DNA from: Ilyomonas sp965199905
Lineage (GTDB): Bacteria > Bacteroidota > Bacteroidia > Chitinophagales > Chitinophagaceae
Assembly (NCBI GenBank): GCA_965199905.1
Contig: OZ241366.1
Coordinates: forward strand, 930,001-994,000
Direction of reading: 5' to 3'
Length of the DNA stretch: 64,000 nt
Made by a program: the position numbers and the translations under genes. Each line of letters starts with the position of its first letter. The first letter of the stretch is position 1. The notes beneath the pieces were generated by a model. That model worked only from the letters and a program-made list of their open reading frames with translations. It had not been told where the DNA came from and searched no databases. This document shows positions 45,091 to 54,176 of this stretch, piece by piece.

Positions 45091-47319
45091 ATGGAAACAA
45101 CATATATCGGCAAACCCATCAGCCGTGTGGATGGACCCAAAAAAGTAAGCGGTGCCGCTAAATATGCCGGTGAGTTTAACGTGCCTGATTTGGCGTATGG
45201 TTACGTGGTATCGAGCGCCATTGCCAAAGGCAAAATAATTAGCATCAACAGCGAAGAAGTAGAAAAAACGGATGGCGTATTAAAAGTATTTACGCACGAA
45301 AACGTAAAAGGACTCTCCCGCTGGAACCGTAAGTATAAAGATGATGACGCGCCTCCCGGCGATCACTTCCGTTTTCTGCAAACGGATGACATTTCATATA
45401 GCATGCAGCCTGTAGCGCTTGTGGTAGCCGAAACATTTGAGCAGGCTCGCTATGCAGCGTCTCTTATTAAAGTAGAATATCAGCAGGAAGAACCCATTAC
45501 TGATTTGTTGGCTAACTTAGATAAAGCACAGAAGCCAAAAGGCACGAAAACAGGTTTTAAGGCACCTAAAAATAAAGGTAAGTTTGAAAAAGGGTTCGAT
45601 AAATCGGCAGTACAGCTAACCACCGAATACTTCCATGGCGCCGAGCATCATAACCCGATGGAGATGCATGCGTCTACGGTGGTGTATGAAGGCAAAGAAA
45701 AGCTTAGGATATATGATAAAACACAAGGCATTCTCAACAGCCAGACTTATGTGTGCAACATCTTTGGCTTAAAGAAGAAAAACGTACAGGCATTTTCTCC
45801 GTTTGTTGGCGGTGGTTTTGGTTCCGGGCTTCGCCCGCAATATCAGTTGTTCATGGCAGCGCTGGCAGCACTCGAGCTGGAACGTTCAGTACGTGTAACA
45901 CTTACGCGGCAACAGATGTTTTCGTTTGGTCATCGTCCGGTTGCGCAGCAATATCTTTCTATTGGTGCTAACGAAGATGGCCTGCTGCAGGCAATGAGTC
46001 ACAGTGCCGTTGCCGAAACATCCATGTTTGAAGACTATATGGAAACGACCGTAAACTGGAGCGGTATGCTGTACAAATGTGATAATGTGGCGCTCGATTA
46101 TAAGCTGGTGCATCTCAATATGTACACACCGCTCGATATGCGTGCGCCGGGTGCTGTTACCGGCGTATATGCGCTTGAATGTGCGATGGATGAAATGGCT
46201 TACAAACTCAAGATGGATCCGCTGCAGTTCCGGTTGCAGAACTACTCTGAAAAAGATAATTTAAGCGGACATGAATATACCAGCAAAGCACTCAGGCAGT
46301 GTTACGAACAAGCCGCGGAAAAGTTTGGCTGGAGCAAACGCAATCCCGAGCCACGCTCCATGAAACGCGGAAGCAATGTTTTAGTTGGTCAGGGCATGGC
46401 AACAGGTATGTGGGATGCTATGGTAGTGCCCACGCGAGCAACCGCAACTTTTAGCAAAGATGGCAAGCTCGTTGTTGGCAGTGCCACGGCAGACATTGGT
46501 ACCGGCACCTATACCATCATGACACAGATAGCTGCCGAAACATTAGGAATATCAATGGATAATGTAACGTTTCGCCTGGGCGATGCGTCTCTTCCGTATG
46601 CGTTTCTCGAAGGTGGTTCTTCTACCGCAGCGTCGGTAGGAACGGCAGTTATGAAAGTGTGCCAGCAAATTAAGGAAGAGCTGTTTAGCCTGGCGAAGAA
46701 AGTAGATAACACTCCGTTTACTGAGCCATCTATCGAAGATTATACGTTTGATAACGGCGAGATATACGAAACACAAAAACCTTCTGTCCGCATCACGTAT
46801 GCCGAAATCATGGAAGGCAACGGCAAAGAAAAAATAGACGATACTACTACAATGCTGCCTGATATGCTGAAAACAATGGGAAAAATGAAGAACACGCACA
46901 GCGCCGTTTTTGTGGAGGTAGAAGTAGATGAAGACTTCGGTACCGTAACGGTAACCCGGGTAGTTAATGCCATTGCTGCCGGCAGAATTATAAATCCAAA
47001 AACAGCAAGAAGCCAGGTTTTAGGTGGCATCGTATGGGGCATTTCGCAAGCCCTGCATGAAGACTCGTTTATGGATCATAATTTCGGCAGGTTTATGAAT
47101 CATAATTATGCCGAGTATCACATTCCGGTAAACAAGGACATTCATGATATTGAAGTGATTTTTGTAAAAGAAGATGATGAGCGTATCAACCCGCTTGGTG
47201 TAAAAGGTGTGGGAGAAATCGGGCAGGTTGGTGTAGCTTCTGCGGTGTGCAATGCCATCTTTCATGCAACCGGAAAACGCGTGAAAGACTTGCCGGTTAC
47301 GCTGGATAAATTGCTGTAA
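45091..47319 (+). CDS. paoC: PaoC-like molybdopterin-binding catalytic subunit
   Basis: 742 residues from METTYIGKPISRVDGP at 45091, where the family begins; the frame is open further upstream through a repeat. Xanthine-oxidase-family domains: N-terminal a/b hammerhead (KKVSGAAKYAGEFNVPDLAY), Mo-cofactor binding FVGGGFGSGLRPQ and DMRAPGAVTGVYALECA, GQGMATGMW, EGGSSTAASVGTAV, and the catalytic Glu in KGVGEIGQVG near the C-terminus. It oxidises aldehydes to acids with water as oxygen donor. It would need an XdhC-type Mo-cofactor maturation protein, not present in this window. Confidence 0.88.
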   Translation: METTYIGKPISRVDGPKKVSGAAKYAGEFNVPDLAYGYVVSSAIAKGKIISINSEEVEKTDGVLKVFTHENVKGLSRWNRKYKDDDAPPGDHFRFLQTDDISYSMQPVALVVAETFEQARYAASLIKVEYQQEEPITDLLANLDKAQKPKGTKTGFKAPKNKGKFEKGFDKSAVQLTTEYFHGAEHHNPMEMHASTVVYEGKEKLRIYDKTQGILNSQTYVCNIFGLKKKNVQAFSPFVGGGFGSGLRPQYQLFMAALAALELERSVRVTLTRQQMFSFGHRPVAQQYLSIGANEDGLLQAMSHSAVAETSMFEDYMETTVNWSGMLYKCDNVALDYKLVHLNMYTPLDMRAPGAVTGVYALECAMDEMAYKLKMDPLQFRLQNYSEKDNLSGHEYTSKALRQCYEQAAEKFGWSKRNPEPRSMKRGSNVLVGQGMATGMWDAMVVPTRATATFSKDGKLVVGSATADIGTGTYTIMTQIAAETLGISMDNVTFRLGDASLPYAFLEGGSSTAASVGTAVMKVCQQIKEELFSLAKKVDNTPFTEPSIEDYTFDNGEIYETQKPSVRITYAEIMEGNGKEKIDDTTTMLPDMLKTMGKMKNTHSAVFVEVEVDEDFGTVTVTRVVNAIAAGRIINPKTARSQVLGGIVWGISQALHEDSFMDHNFGRFMNHNYAEYHIPVNKDIHDIEVIFVKEDDERINPLGVKGVGEIGQVGVASAVCNAIFHATGKRVKDLPVTLDKLL

Positions 47320-47385
47320 GATGCTTAGAAGTAATCGAAATGTAAGTCATTAACAGTCAGCTTAAATCGCTTTTACTGTCTGCGC

Positions 47386-47467
47386 CGTCACCTCGACGAT
47401 AGGAAAGGTATCCCGAAGTTGAAGTTATATAACGATGTTGAGATGTCTCCTATCGTCGGCATGACGA
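47386..47467. repeat. Family-R palindrome, copy R4
   Basis: CGTCACCTCGACGATAGG on the left and TGAGATGTCTCCTATCGTCG plus GCATGACGA on the right pair over about 30 bp with a few mismatches. Downstream of paoC; could act as a terminator-like structure. Confidence 0.6.
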
Positions 47468-47691
47468 TACAAAACGTCGTCTTGGATTCATCATTATCAC
47501 GACACTTGGGAATCGAATATTTAAATTCAGATCACCTCTTAGTTAAAAAATTCTGTGTGTTTTTGTGAATGAAGGTATAGAAGTGAAACAAACGGATATA
47601 CCCTCTTCGCTTTATAGGTTATAGCTATGCACACATTTGAACTGATTATCGCTACTTTCTTTATTCTCTCTGATTAAAAACCTGTTTAGCT

Positions 47692-48429
47692 ATGAAAAAA
47701 GCAACTACGCTTATACTACTGCTTATCAGTTTTACAGTTCCTTCTTTTGCCTGCCCGTTTTGCAACAAACAAATCCGGCAAAGCATCTACGACAGTCAGT
47801 TTTATCCCAACCTGTTCCTGATGCTGTCAGCCTTTATTGTATTGGCTGCTATCGTAATCATATTAGCCATCGTTACTGCCAGACAGCACCGCAACCGGAC
47901 GCGTTCCAATCCAAGCCGGCAAGTGCTTTCACCGGTGCCACTCACAACAGCTTCCGTTGTATTGGGCATCGGGCTGGGTGGTTTTGCAGATGGTATCGTT
48001 CTGCACCAGTTATTGCAGGTTCACGAAATGTTGTCGAATAAGATAGTGGCTACGAATTACGTAGGCAAAAGCGTAAATATGTTTTGGGATGGCGTGTTTC
48101 ATCTCTTCTGTCTATGCGTTGTCATAACAGGGATTATTTTACTGTGGAAACTCATGCTTCGCAACGATGTTGACCGTTCAGGAACCTTGTTTGCAGCGGG
48201 CTTATTATGGGGCTGGGGCATCTTCAACCTGGTGGAAGGCATTATAGATCACCAGCTTCTGAAGCTTCATAACGTGATTGAATATGCAGACAATCATGAT
48301 ATCGGCAACTACGCTTTTTTAGGCGTGTCTGTCATCCTGTTTCTGGCAGGATGGAGCCTGGCAAGAAGTGAAAACAAGAAACGATATAACTCCACATTAA
48401 GAACTAAAATAAATACAGGGAAAGAGTAA
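47692..48429 (+). CDS. DUF2243 family membrane protein
   Basis: 245 residues. Begins with a signal-like helix and a CPFC pair (FACPFCNKQI), then a helix (LFLMLSAFIVLAAIVIILA). From residue 75 on it has the DUF2243 domain: LGIGLGGFADGIVLHQLLQV followed by HEML, and LFAAGLLWGWGIFNLVEGII with DHQLLKLH. Conserved His residues in both halves suggest a membrane metal or heme site (inference). Function unknown. The N-terminal 70 residues are an addition to the usual about 150-residue family. Confidence 0.8.
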   Translation: MKKATTLILLLISFTVPSFACPFCNKQIRQSIYDSQFYPNLFLMLSAFIVLAAIVIILAIVTARQHRNRTRSNPSRQVLSPVPLTTASVVLGIGLGGFADGIVLHQLLQVHEMLSNKIVATNYVGKSVNMFWDGVFHLFCLCVVITGIILLWKLMLRNDVDRSGTLFAAGLLWGWGIFNLVEGIIDHQLLKLHNVIEYADNHDIGNYAFLGVSVILFLAGWSLARSENKKRYNSTLRTKINTGKE

Positions 48430-48681
48430 TACAAATATGCGCAAAGTTTACCGCTAACAGTTAGAAAAATCTTACCCTTTATTTTAATTTTATTATGCAG
48501 GCTGCATCTTTTAATCACAATTTTATAATTGCTTCATATTAATACAATAATTAAAACTTACTTTCTATCTAACGTTTTACAATGATCTGATTTTGTTTCT
48601 AAGATGGTTCAGGAAGAATGCTGAAATTTGCATTGGGCATAGTTTTCGGAGCGATTTTTATTATACGGTTAACCTGTCTTT

Positions 48682-48805
48682 ATGGAATAAATGAATGACT
48701 TGAAAATGTTTTGAAAACGCGATGTGCAGATGTTCTGCTATGTAAAAGATCAGATTATAGAAGAACCATTACCTATGATAGAAAAGTATAAAATCTGCAA
48801 TTGAA
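48682..48805 (+). pseudogene. DUF892 5' fragment, decayed duplicate
   Basis: Follows the start of the 42342 gene base for base over about 110 nt: ATGGAATAAATGAATGACTT, then GATGTGCAGATG and GATCAGATTATAGAAGAACC. It carries TAA at codon 3 (Gln in the intact gene), a TGA in place of a Leu codon, and lost bases. Nothing of the remaining gene follows. Confidence 0.75.
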
Positions 48806-49120
48806 ACTTTATTCTGGTTTCCGGAATTTATTTCATCATTCACTGTGTGCTTTTCTCCTTATTACTACTCTGGCGAAATGCAAAGTATCATCACTTATAT
48901 GTTTAAGATAAAGCTGATTAATTCAAGTACAGGTTTATTGATTTACTCAGTACAACCTAATACATAAAATAGTGATAACTCAATGCCATCTGGCGATAGA
49001 TATACTAAAGAAGAAGTGCAAGTAATAAGAAAGAAAAAGGCACTCATTGCCAGGTAATCACACCATTACATTATGAAACTATTTTAACACCACTCTCAAT
49101 AACTATTAATCTAGTAACCT

Positions 49121-49957
49121 ATGCATTTTTCCGATTCATTCCTTCCTACTGCCAACAGTGTTGGTCTGTCGTCCATGATCACGTATTACTTTATGATCTT
49201 CGCCTGTTATGCCTTCATTGGCAATTTCATTTTTACCTGGCTTAGCAAATCAGGCGTAGCGCCCGAACATCGCACGTCGCGCTACTTCTCTGCTATTATT
49301 GCTGCGGTAGCCGGCATTTCGTATGCACTGATCGCTCACTTTTACCACGAATTATTACGGCAGCTTTAGCAAACAGATCCATCAAAACACAACGACTTAA
49401 TCCGGCTGTCTTATAACGCTATCGGTCAGTTGCGATACATAGATTGGGGCATTACCACACCACTGTTATTATTAAAAATGGTAACCATGCTGAAGATTCA
49501 GCCGCACCAGGCAAAGCGCGCCATCTTCTGGCTTCTCTTTGCCGATTTATTTATGATTTTTACCGGCTACATTGGCGAGCAGCAACTGGATGCGAATGGT
49601 GAAATCATAGCCGGCAGCAAGCTTATGTGGGGTGCCATTTCTACCATTGGTTATGTAATCATTCCTATCATTCTGTACAATCTCTGGAAACGTTATAGCG
49701 ATACGGTGCAATTGGAAGAAAGACGTGCTTTCAAGTGGCTGGCTCTTTCTACCGTTACTACATGGGGTGTATATCCTATCGGGTACATTCTATCTACTTT
49801 TCGAGACTTTAATTTTAACTACATACATATTGCCTTCAGCATTGCCGATGTCATTAACAAAGTAGGCGCGGCTACCGTTGTCTATCTCACCTCTAAGAAA
49901 TTACTCGGGAAACGTGTGCCCGAAGAAGCCGTAATGCCGGGTCACATGATTGGTTAA
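49121..49957 (+). pseudogene. Microbial (bacterio)rhodopsin, proton-pump type, with one in-frame TAG
   Basis: The 278-codon frame is intact except for TAG at 49367-49369 (codon 83). Helices A-B precede it (MITYYFMIFACYAFIGNFIF; YFSAIIAAVAGISYALIAHF). Helices C-G follow. Helix C reads RYIDWGITTPLLLLK. Aligned to bacteriorhodopsin, D108 = D85 (proton acceptor), T112 = T89 and K119 = D96, i.e. a D-T-K motif, as in Exiguobacterium rhodopsin. Helix G has IADVINK with D243 (D212) and Schiff-base K247. The stop lies in the B-C loop. No ATG is available to restart before helix C; only a TTG at 49430. It is therefore probably a recent amber pseudogene, but readthrough or a split protein cannot be excluded. 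It converges with blh, which supplies retinal. Confidence 0.85.
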
Positions 49958-50907
49958 GTAAATAATCGTTTATTAAGTTGATGCATCACGCTCATGTGTG
50001 GCAATGTAATGAGCGAAAGAAATACAAATAGCAATGGCAGCGGCTCAAACAACGGCGCATGATGCTGCAAAAGGTAACCGGTGAAAAGCAAGCCTGCAAT
50101 GGCTATTGCACTAAGTGGCAAAGCTTTCAGCCACAACTTTCCAAACCGTAACGGCTTGCCGTTGCGGTTTTCCTTTTCCGTAAAAACGGTGATGTTGTGC
50201 AACGTAATAACAGAATGCCAGCCCGCAAAGTATAAGGCGAAAGAAGGCAGCAGGGGCAACTCTGCACAGCAGCTTAATATCAGCAGCAGGTTGATAAACA
50301 ACCCTATATTTTTCGGGCTTTTATTTGTCATTCCGCTGGTAAATAACATAGTTATGATGATGATACCGCAAGCAATCAAAATACCATTTGAATCATTTGC
50401 TGCAACAAGCCATGACTGATATATAAATTCCTGAGCCGGTACAATGTGGGAGATGATATCGCCGGCTTCATGGGGATGAGAAAATAATATCCAGCCAATA
50501 ACAGAAACACCATACAGCAGTTTTGCAAAAGCAGCGAGCAGACTTTTGTTGTTGCCGCTAACATCCGTTTCACCAAAATGCCAGCCCGACATCAATATAA
50601 AAAACAGGAAGCTGATTTGCGGAAACAAGTACCAAAGCAGGGCATAGATCAGCATTAACATGCCATACTTGGCTAAGAAAGTAACGATGCGAAAAGAAGT
50701 TTGTTTTTGCCTCGCAATCTCTGCCTCTATCAAATGATCCAATGCGCCATGCTGAATGCCAAAAGCAAACAGGCTGATGACAAAAAAGGAAAGCCGGAAA
50801 GCCTGCGAAAGAGGATTGACGAATAATTGCCAGAGGACTAAAAGAAGACCAACGACTACAGCTACAACAGTCGACCGGTATTTTGCATTATTCGTTATTA
50901 TAAACAT
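49954..50907 (-). CDS. blh: Brp/Blh family beta-carotene 15,15'-dioxygenase
   Basis: 317 residues, multi-pass membrane protein. Family motifs with metal-binding His: FGIQHGALDHLIEAEIARQ near residue 50, SGWHFGETDVSG near 110, FAGWHSVITLHN near 225, and LPHMSVMHQL at the end. It cleaves beta-carotene to two retinal molecules, the chromophore of the adjacent rhodopsin. The two genes converge and their stop codons overlap (TTAA at 49954-49957). The frame is intact. No carotenoid synthesis genes are in the window. Confidence 0.88.
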   Translation of the reverse strand: MFIITNNAKYRSTVVAVVVGLLLVLWQLFVNPLSQAFRLSFFVISLFAFGIQHGALDHLIEAEIARQKQTSFRIVTFLAKYGMLMLIYALLWYLFPQISFLFFILMSGWHFGETDVSGNNKSLLAAFAKLLYGVSVIGWILFSHPHEAGDIISHIVPAQEFIYQSWLVAANDSNGILIACGIIIITMLFTSGMTNKSPKNIGLFINLLLILSCCAELPLLPSFALYFAGWHSVITLHNITVFTEKENRNGKPLRFGKLWLKALPLSAIAIAGLLFTGYLLQHHAPLFEPLPLLFVFLSLITLPHMSVMHQLNKRLFT

Positions 50908-51151
50908 ATAGAGAAGGATGGATGGGAGTTATTGGCTACTACTAATATTTCAACACAACCGAACATTACCACTCCTGATAAACAACAATCAGTAACGGTG
51001 TTTCATAATGTTTTTATTCTCTTCAGGTATAACAAAAGGCAGACCTCATATTTATGTTTTTATGGCAATTTGTTATCCAAGCATATTTGCATATCTTGAC
51101 TGTTCTTCCTTCATGGCAGGTTGCTAAAGCAGACGAAAAAGTGCATCCTTT

Positions 51152-51694
51152 TTATACGTCAATATTATCCAACTGACGTAGCAGAATAATACCAAATGCC
51201 CAGTGTTTTAAATAACTTTCTGAATTGATATGACCTTCATGTCCTATGTTAATGAACTGGCTGCCCCAGCTATTAGCAAAATGCTTTGCCCTGTCTAAGC
51301 TTACATATGGGTCATTAGTACTGGCAACTACAATTGATGCGAACGGCAGCTTATACAACGACATAGGTGCAAAGCCGGTGGCTTCGGGTGGAAAGCATGT
51401 TGCTTCTGTATCAGCCGGCGCAACTAACAAAGCTGCTTTTATAGTTCTTTCATACAAGTGTGCCCATCGTGAAATAGTAGCACAAGCAAGGCTGTGCCCT
51501 ACCAGGATTATATCTTCTGTGTTAAGATGTGATATTGTGCTGTCCAGCGTGGTTATCCAGTCCTCGCATTTCGGCGTTTCCCAGTCGTGTTGGTTTACTC
51601 TTTGAAAGTGATACCTTTTCTGCCAATACGACTGCCAGTGGTCCTCATTTGAATTGCCAAGCCCCGGCACAAGTAATACAGTTGATTTGAACAT
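51152..51694 (-). CDS. RBBP9/YdeN family serine hydrolase
   Basis: About 180 residues from MFKSTVLLVPGLGNSNEDHW (an ATG 24 nt upstream is possible). Alpha/beta-hydrolase catalytic triad visible: Ser in LVGHSLACATI, Asp in VASTNDPYV, His in GHEGHINSES. Substrates of bacterial members are small esters or unknown. Stand-alone gene next to a family-R repeat. Confidence 0.85.
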   Translation of the reverse strand: MFKSTVLLVPGLGNSNEDHWQSYWQKRYHFQRVNQHDWETPKCEDWITTLDSTISHLNTEDIILVGHSLACATISRWAHLYERTIKAALLVAPADTEATCFPPEATGFAPMSLYKLPFASIVVASTNDPYVSLDRAKHFANSWGSQFINIGHEGHINSESYLKHWAFGIILLRQLDNIDV

Positions 51695-51730
51695 GGTGTA
51701 ATTTTTCTTACCAGGCAAAGTAAATTCTGT

Positions 51731-51936
51731 CGGTTAAAGCCTGTTTAAAATTATGAACCAGACGAATACATCACTTCGAGGGCAGGAGACGTCTCCCGTA
51801 TTTTATATGATACCACAGCATAGAGATGCCTCCTGCGTCGGCATGACGGTGCGGATTTCTGCTGGTTGTTGTTGGTCGCTGACCAATAACAAGACAATAC
51901 GAAAAGTTTACAATGGTTTTAAACAGGCTCTTAATA
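51731..51936. mobile_element. MITE-like palindromic element, family R, copy R5
   Basis: Left end GTTAAAGCCTGTTTAAAATT and right end GGTTTTAAACAGGCTCTTAA are inverted repeats. The core (51769-51851) has CATCACTTCGAGGGCAGGAG and GAGATGCCTCCTGCGTCGG then CATGACGG. It is the most complete copy of the family, about 200 bp and non-coding. Confidence 0.65.
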
Positions 51937-51979
51937 CAATTTGGAAATCATATAATCAGTATTTAATGATAAGACTGAT

Positions 51980-52462
51980 TTACATATTTTGTTGACTCTC
52001 AATAATCCGGTATGCTTCCTCTGCACTTGTTCTCCCCAGAGGGTTGAATGTTTTACCCGCCAGTTCGTTATAGTTCACAAAAAACATTTCCAACTGGTCA
52101 ATAATCTTTTGTGGTAAATCATCTAACGAGTGTATGTTGACAAACAGTTCAGACACCACCGGTACAGCAAAGAACCTGTCATTGCGAAAGGTATTGTCTT
52201 TTTCCGTTTGCTCGGCTGTAATTGCCCCGATAATGCGGCAATCCATCACACAGCCGGGAAAAGTTTTTATCTCTGATATAATAACTACATCCAGCGGGTC
52301 GCCATCTTCTCCTTTTGTGTCGGGTATAAATCCAAAATCAAAAGGAAAAACCATACCTGCGGGCATTGTCTTATTTAGCTTGAATAATTTTAGCTCCGGC
52401 TCATAATCATATTTATGCGCGCTACCTTTCGGCGTTTCTACAATGGCGGTTACTGTATTCAT
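51980..52462 (-). CDS. ppa: Inorganic pyrophosphatase (class I)
   Basis: 160 residues with the family I pattern: KYDYEPELKLFKLNK, FPFDFGFIPDTKGEDGDPLD followed by VVII (metal-binding Asp residues), then a region NDRFFAVPVV in the place of the DxK motif, which is somewhat divergent, and a C-terminal FFVNYNELAGKTF. It hydrolyses pyrophosphate to phosphate, pulling biosynthetic reactions forward. 26 nt after the PQQ-dehydrogenase gene start side on the same strand. Confidence 0.85.
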   Translation of the reverse strand: MNTVTAIVETPKGSAHKYDYEPELKLFKLNKTMPAGMVFPFDFGFIPDTKGEDGDPLDVVIISEIKTFPGCVMDCRIIGAITAEQTEKDNTFRNDRFFAVPVVSELFVNIHSLDDLPQKIIDQLEMFFVNYNELAGKTFNPLGRTSAEEAYRIIESQQNM

Positions 52463-52488
52463 AACATTCTGATGTAAGCTTGACAGAG

Positions 52489-54069
52489 TTATTGTGAAGA
52501 ATCCTGTTTTACAATCCCATTTTCTCTTTTATAAACCAGCTTGTGATTGGCGCTATTATCCTTTTTTTTGGGTACAATATTGCTGTTGGCAGCAGTGTTC
52601 CTGCCTTCATAATGAAAAGATAACAAACATCCGTTGTACGATACCTGCTTTGGGTCTTCTGCTGAAGGTCCGCTGCTTACCGAAGCGCTATCTGTTATTG
52701 CATAAATGGTTTTTCCATCAGGCGATATTGCTACATCTCTATATCGCACTTCTCCTTTAAAATAACAAAGAGTATCGCCTGTTATACCCGTGCCGTTCTC
52801 ATTCAGTTTCAGCCTTACTATGTGCCCATTCTTAAGTGAAGGCAGAAGCAATGAATTTTTCCATTCTGGTATAGCGTCCAATGTGTAAACGTCAATGCTG
52901 CTTGGCGCTTCTGAAGCCCATTCCTGTTTACCCGTACCCATTTTTATACTATCGTAAAGTGTTGCCAGAAAAAAGTGCGGGTTCGGATAAAGCGTTCGGA
53001 TCGGATCTCTGTAATCGCTGCCCATCCTCTTTGCATTTTCCTTTTCACTTTCAATTTGCGGGTAAGTCGTATGCCAGGTGCCGGGCAGGCTTTGGTGAGA
53101 GGTAACACCGGCTGCTAATCCATCATAATTGCCATCGGCGTAGCCAATCACCAAAGGATGTCCATAATTCTTTCCCTCTTCTATAATGTTTACTTCATCA
53201 TCCGAATAAGGACCATGCTCACTTTCATAAATTCTGCCGCTGCCGCCTACCACTGCATAAGCTAACCCTTCCGGGTTGCGATGACCGTAACTGTACACCG
53301 CATTTTGTTTTTTTTCGTTAAAAGGGTTGTTGTCCGGTATCCATTTGTCGTAACTATTTTTATCATTATCCGGCTCCAGATTGAAACGCAGTATTTTTCC
53401 TTCATAATCATCTTTCTGCTGGGCATGATTGGTACGTCCTGCGTTTGCAAACTGCCCGGCTCCCATATCGCCAATGGAATAAAAAAGATATTCCTTTCCA
53501 TTGATGGGCGCTATCAGTAACCGCCCGCCGTCGTGGTCGCTGCTGGCAGGAATACTGTCGCAGATAATTTGCGGACGAACCAGTTGCTGTGCTTTTGTGT
53601 CGTATTCATAGCGAACAATGCGGGCTGTGAAAAAGCAACCGCCAAAATTAATTGCGCAGCCTTTACCCGTGTCGGCAGCACCGGTAAACTGGTAATGATA
53701 AGCGATATATACGTATGGCTTGCCTGTAAGTAATTGCGGATGTAGAGCCATTCCCATGAGTCCGCCCTGCGGCCATGGCTTTCCGTGCGCTGCTTCTTTC
53801 ATTTTATCGTAACGAGGAAATTGCCGTTGCGGGCTTACATCCAGTACAACTTTTTTTCCCCCGGTTGCCGGATTAATACGGCTGACTAAATAAGCTTTGG
53901 CTTCAGTGATCCATAAATATCCATCTGGTCCGTATGTTACTTCCCAGGGATCGCTTAAATGGCTTGCCACAATACGTTCAGTAAATAATTCTCCCTCCGC
54001 ACCGGTAACCGTTTGTGAAAAGGAAAAAGAAGTGAAAAAGCAACTGCACAGGAACATCAGGTATCGCAT
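52489..54069 (-). CDS. PQQ-dependent soluble sugar (glucose) dehydrogenase
   Basis: 526 residues with a signal peptide (CFFTSFSFSQ). Six-bladed propeller of the GdhB type: LSDPWEVTYGPDGYLWITEA, QGGLMGMALHPQ with the catalytic-type His, IPASSDHDGGRL, YSYGHRNPEGLAY, YESEHGPYSDDEVN and VRYRDVAISPDGKTIYAITD. It oxidises aldoses to lactones in the periplasm using PQQ. No PQQ synthesis genes nearby, so the cofactor must come from elsewhere or the environment. Confidence 0.85.
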   Translation of the reverse strand: MRYLMFLCSCFFTSFSFSQTVTGAEGELFTERIVASHLSDPWEVTYGPDGYLWITEAKAYLVSRINPATGGKKVVLDVSPQRQFPRYDKMKEAAHGKPWPQGGLMGMALHPQLLTGKPYVYIAYHYQFTGAADTGKGCAINFGGCFFTARIVRYEYDTKAQQLVRPQIICDSIPASSDHDGGRLLIAPINGKEYLFYSIGDMGAGQFANAGRTNHAQQKDDYEGKILRFNLEPDNDKNSYDKWIPDNNPFNEKKQNAVYSYGHRNPEGLAYAVVGGSGRIYESEHGPYSDDEVNIIEEGKNYGHPLVIGYADGNYDGLAAGVTSHQSLPGTWHTTYPQIESEKENAKRMGSDYRDPIRTLYPNPHFFLATLYDSIKMGTGKQEWASEAPSSIDVYTLDAIPEWKNSLLLPSLKNGHIVRLKLNENGTGITGDTLCYFKGEVRYRDVAISPDGKTIYAITDSASVSSGPSAEDPKQVSYNGCLLSFHYEGRNTAANSNIVPKKKDNSANHKLVYKRENGIVKQDSSQ

Positions 54070-54176
54070 ACAACATAGGTTATGTTAGCGATAGCTAAAA
54101 CACAATAAATCTGCCACCGCGCTGGTGCTTCCAAAATATTCTTTTGCTTTTACTAATTCACTACAGCAAGTAGTTC

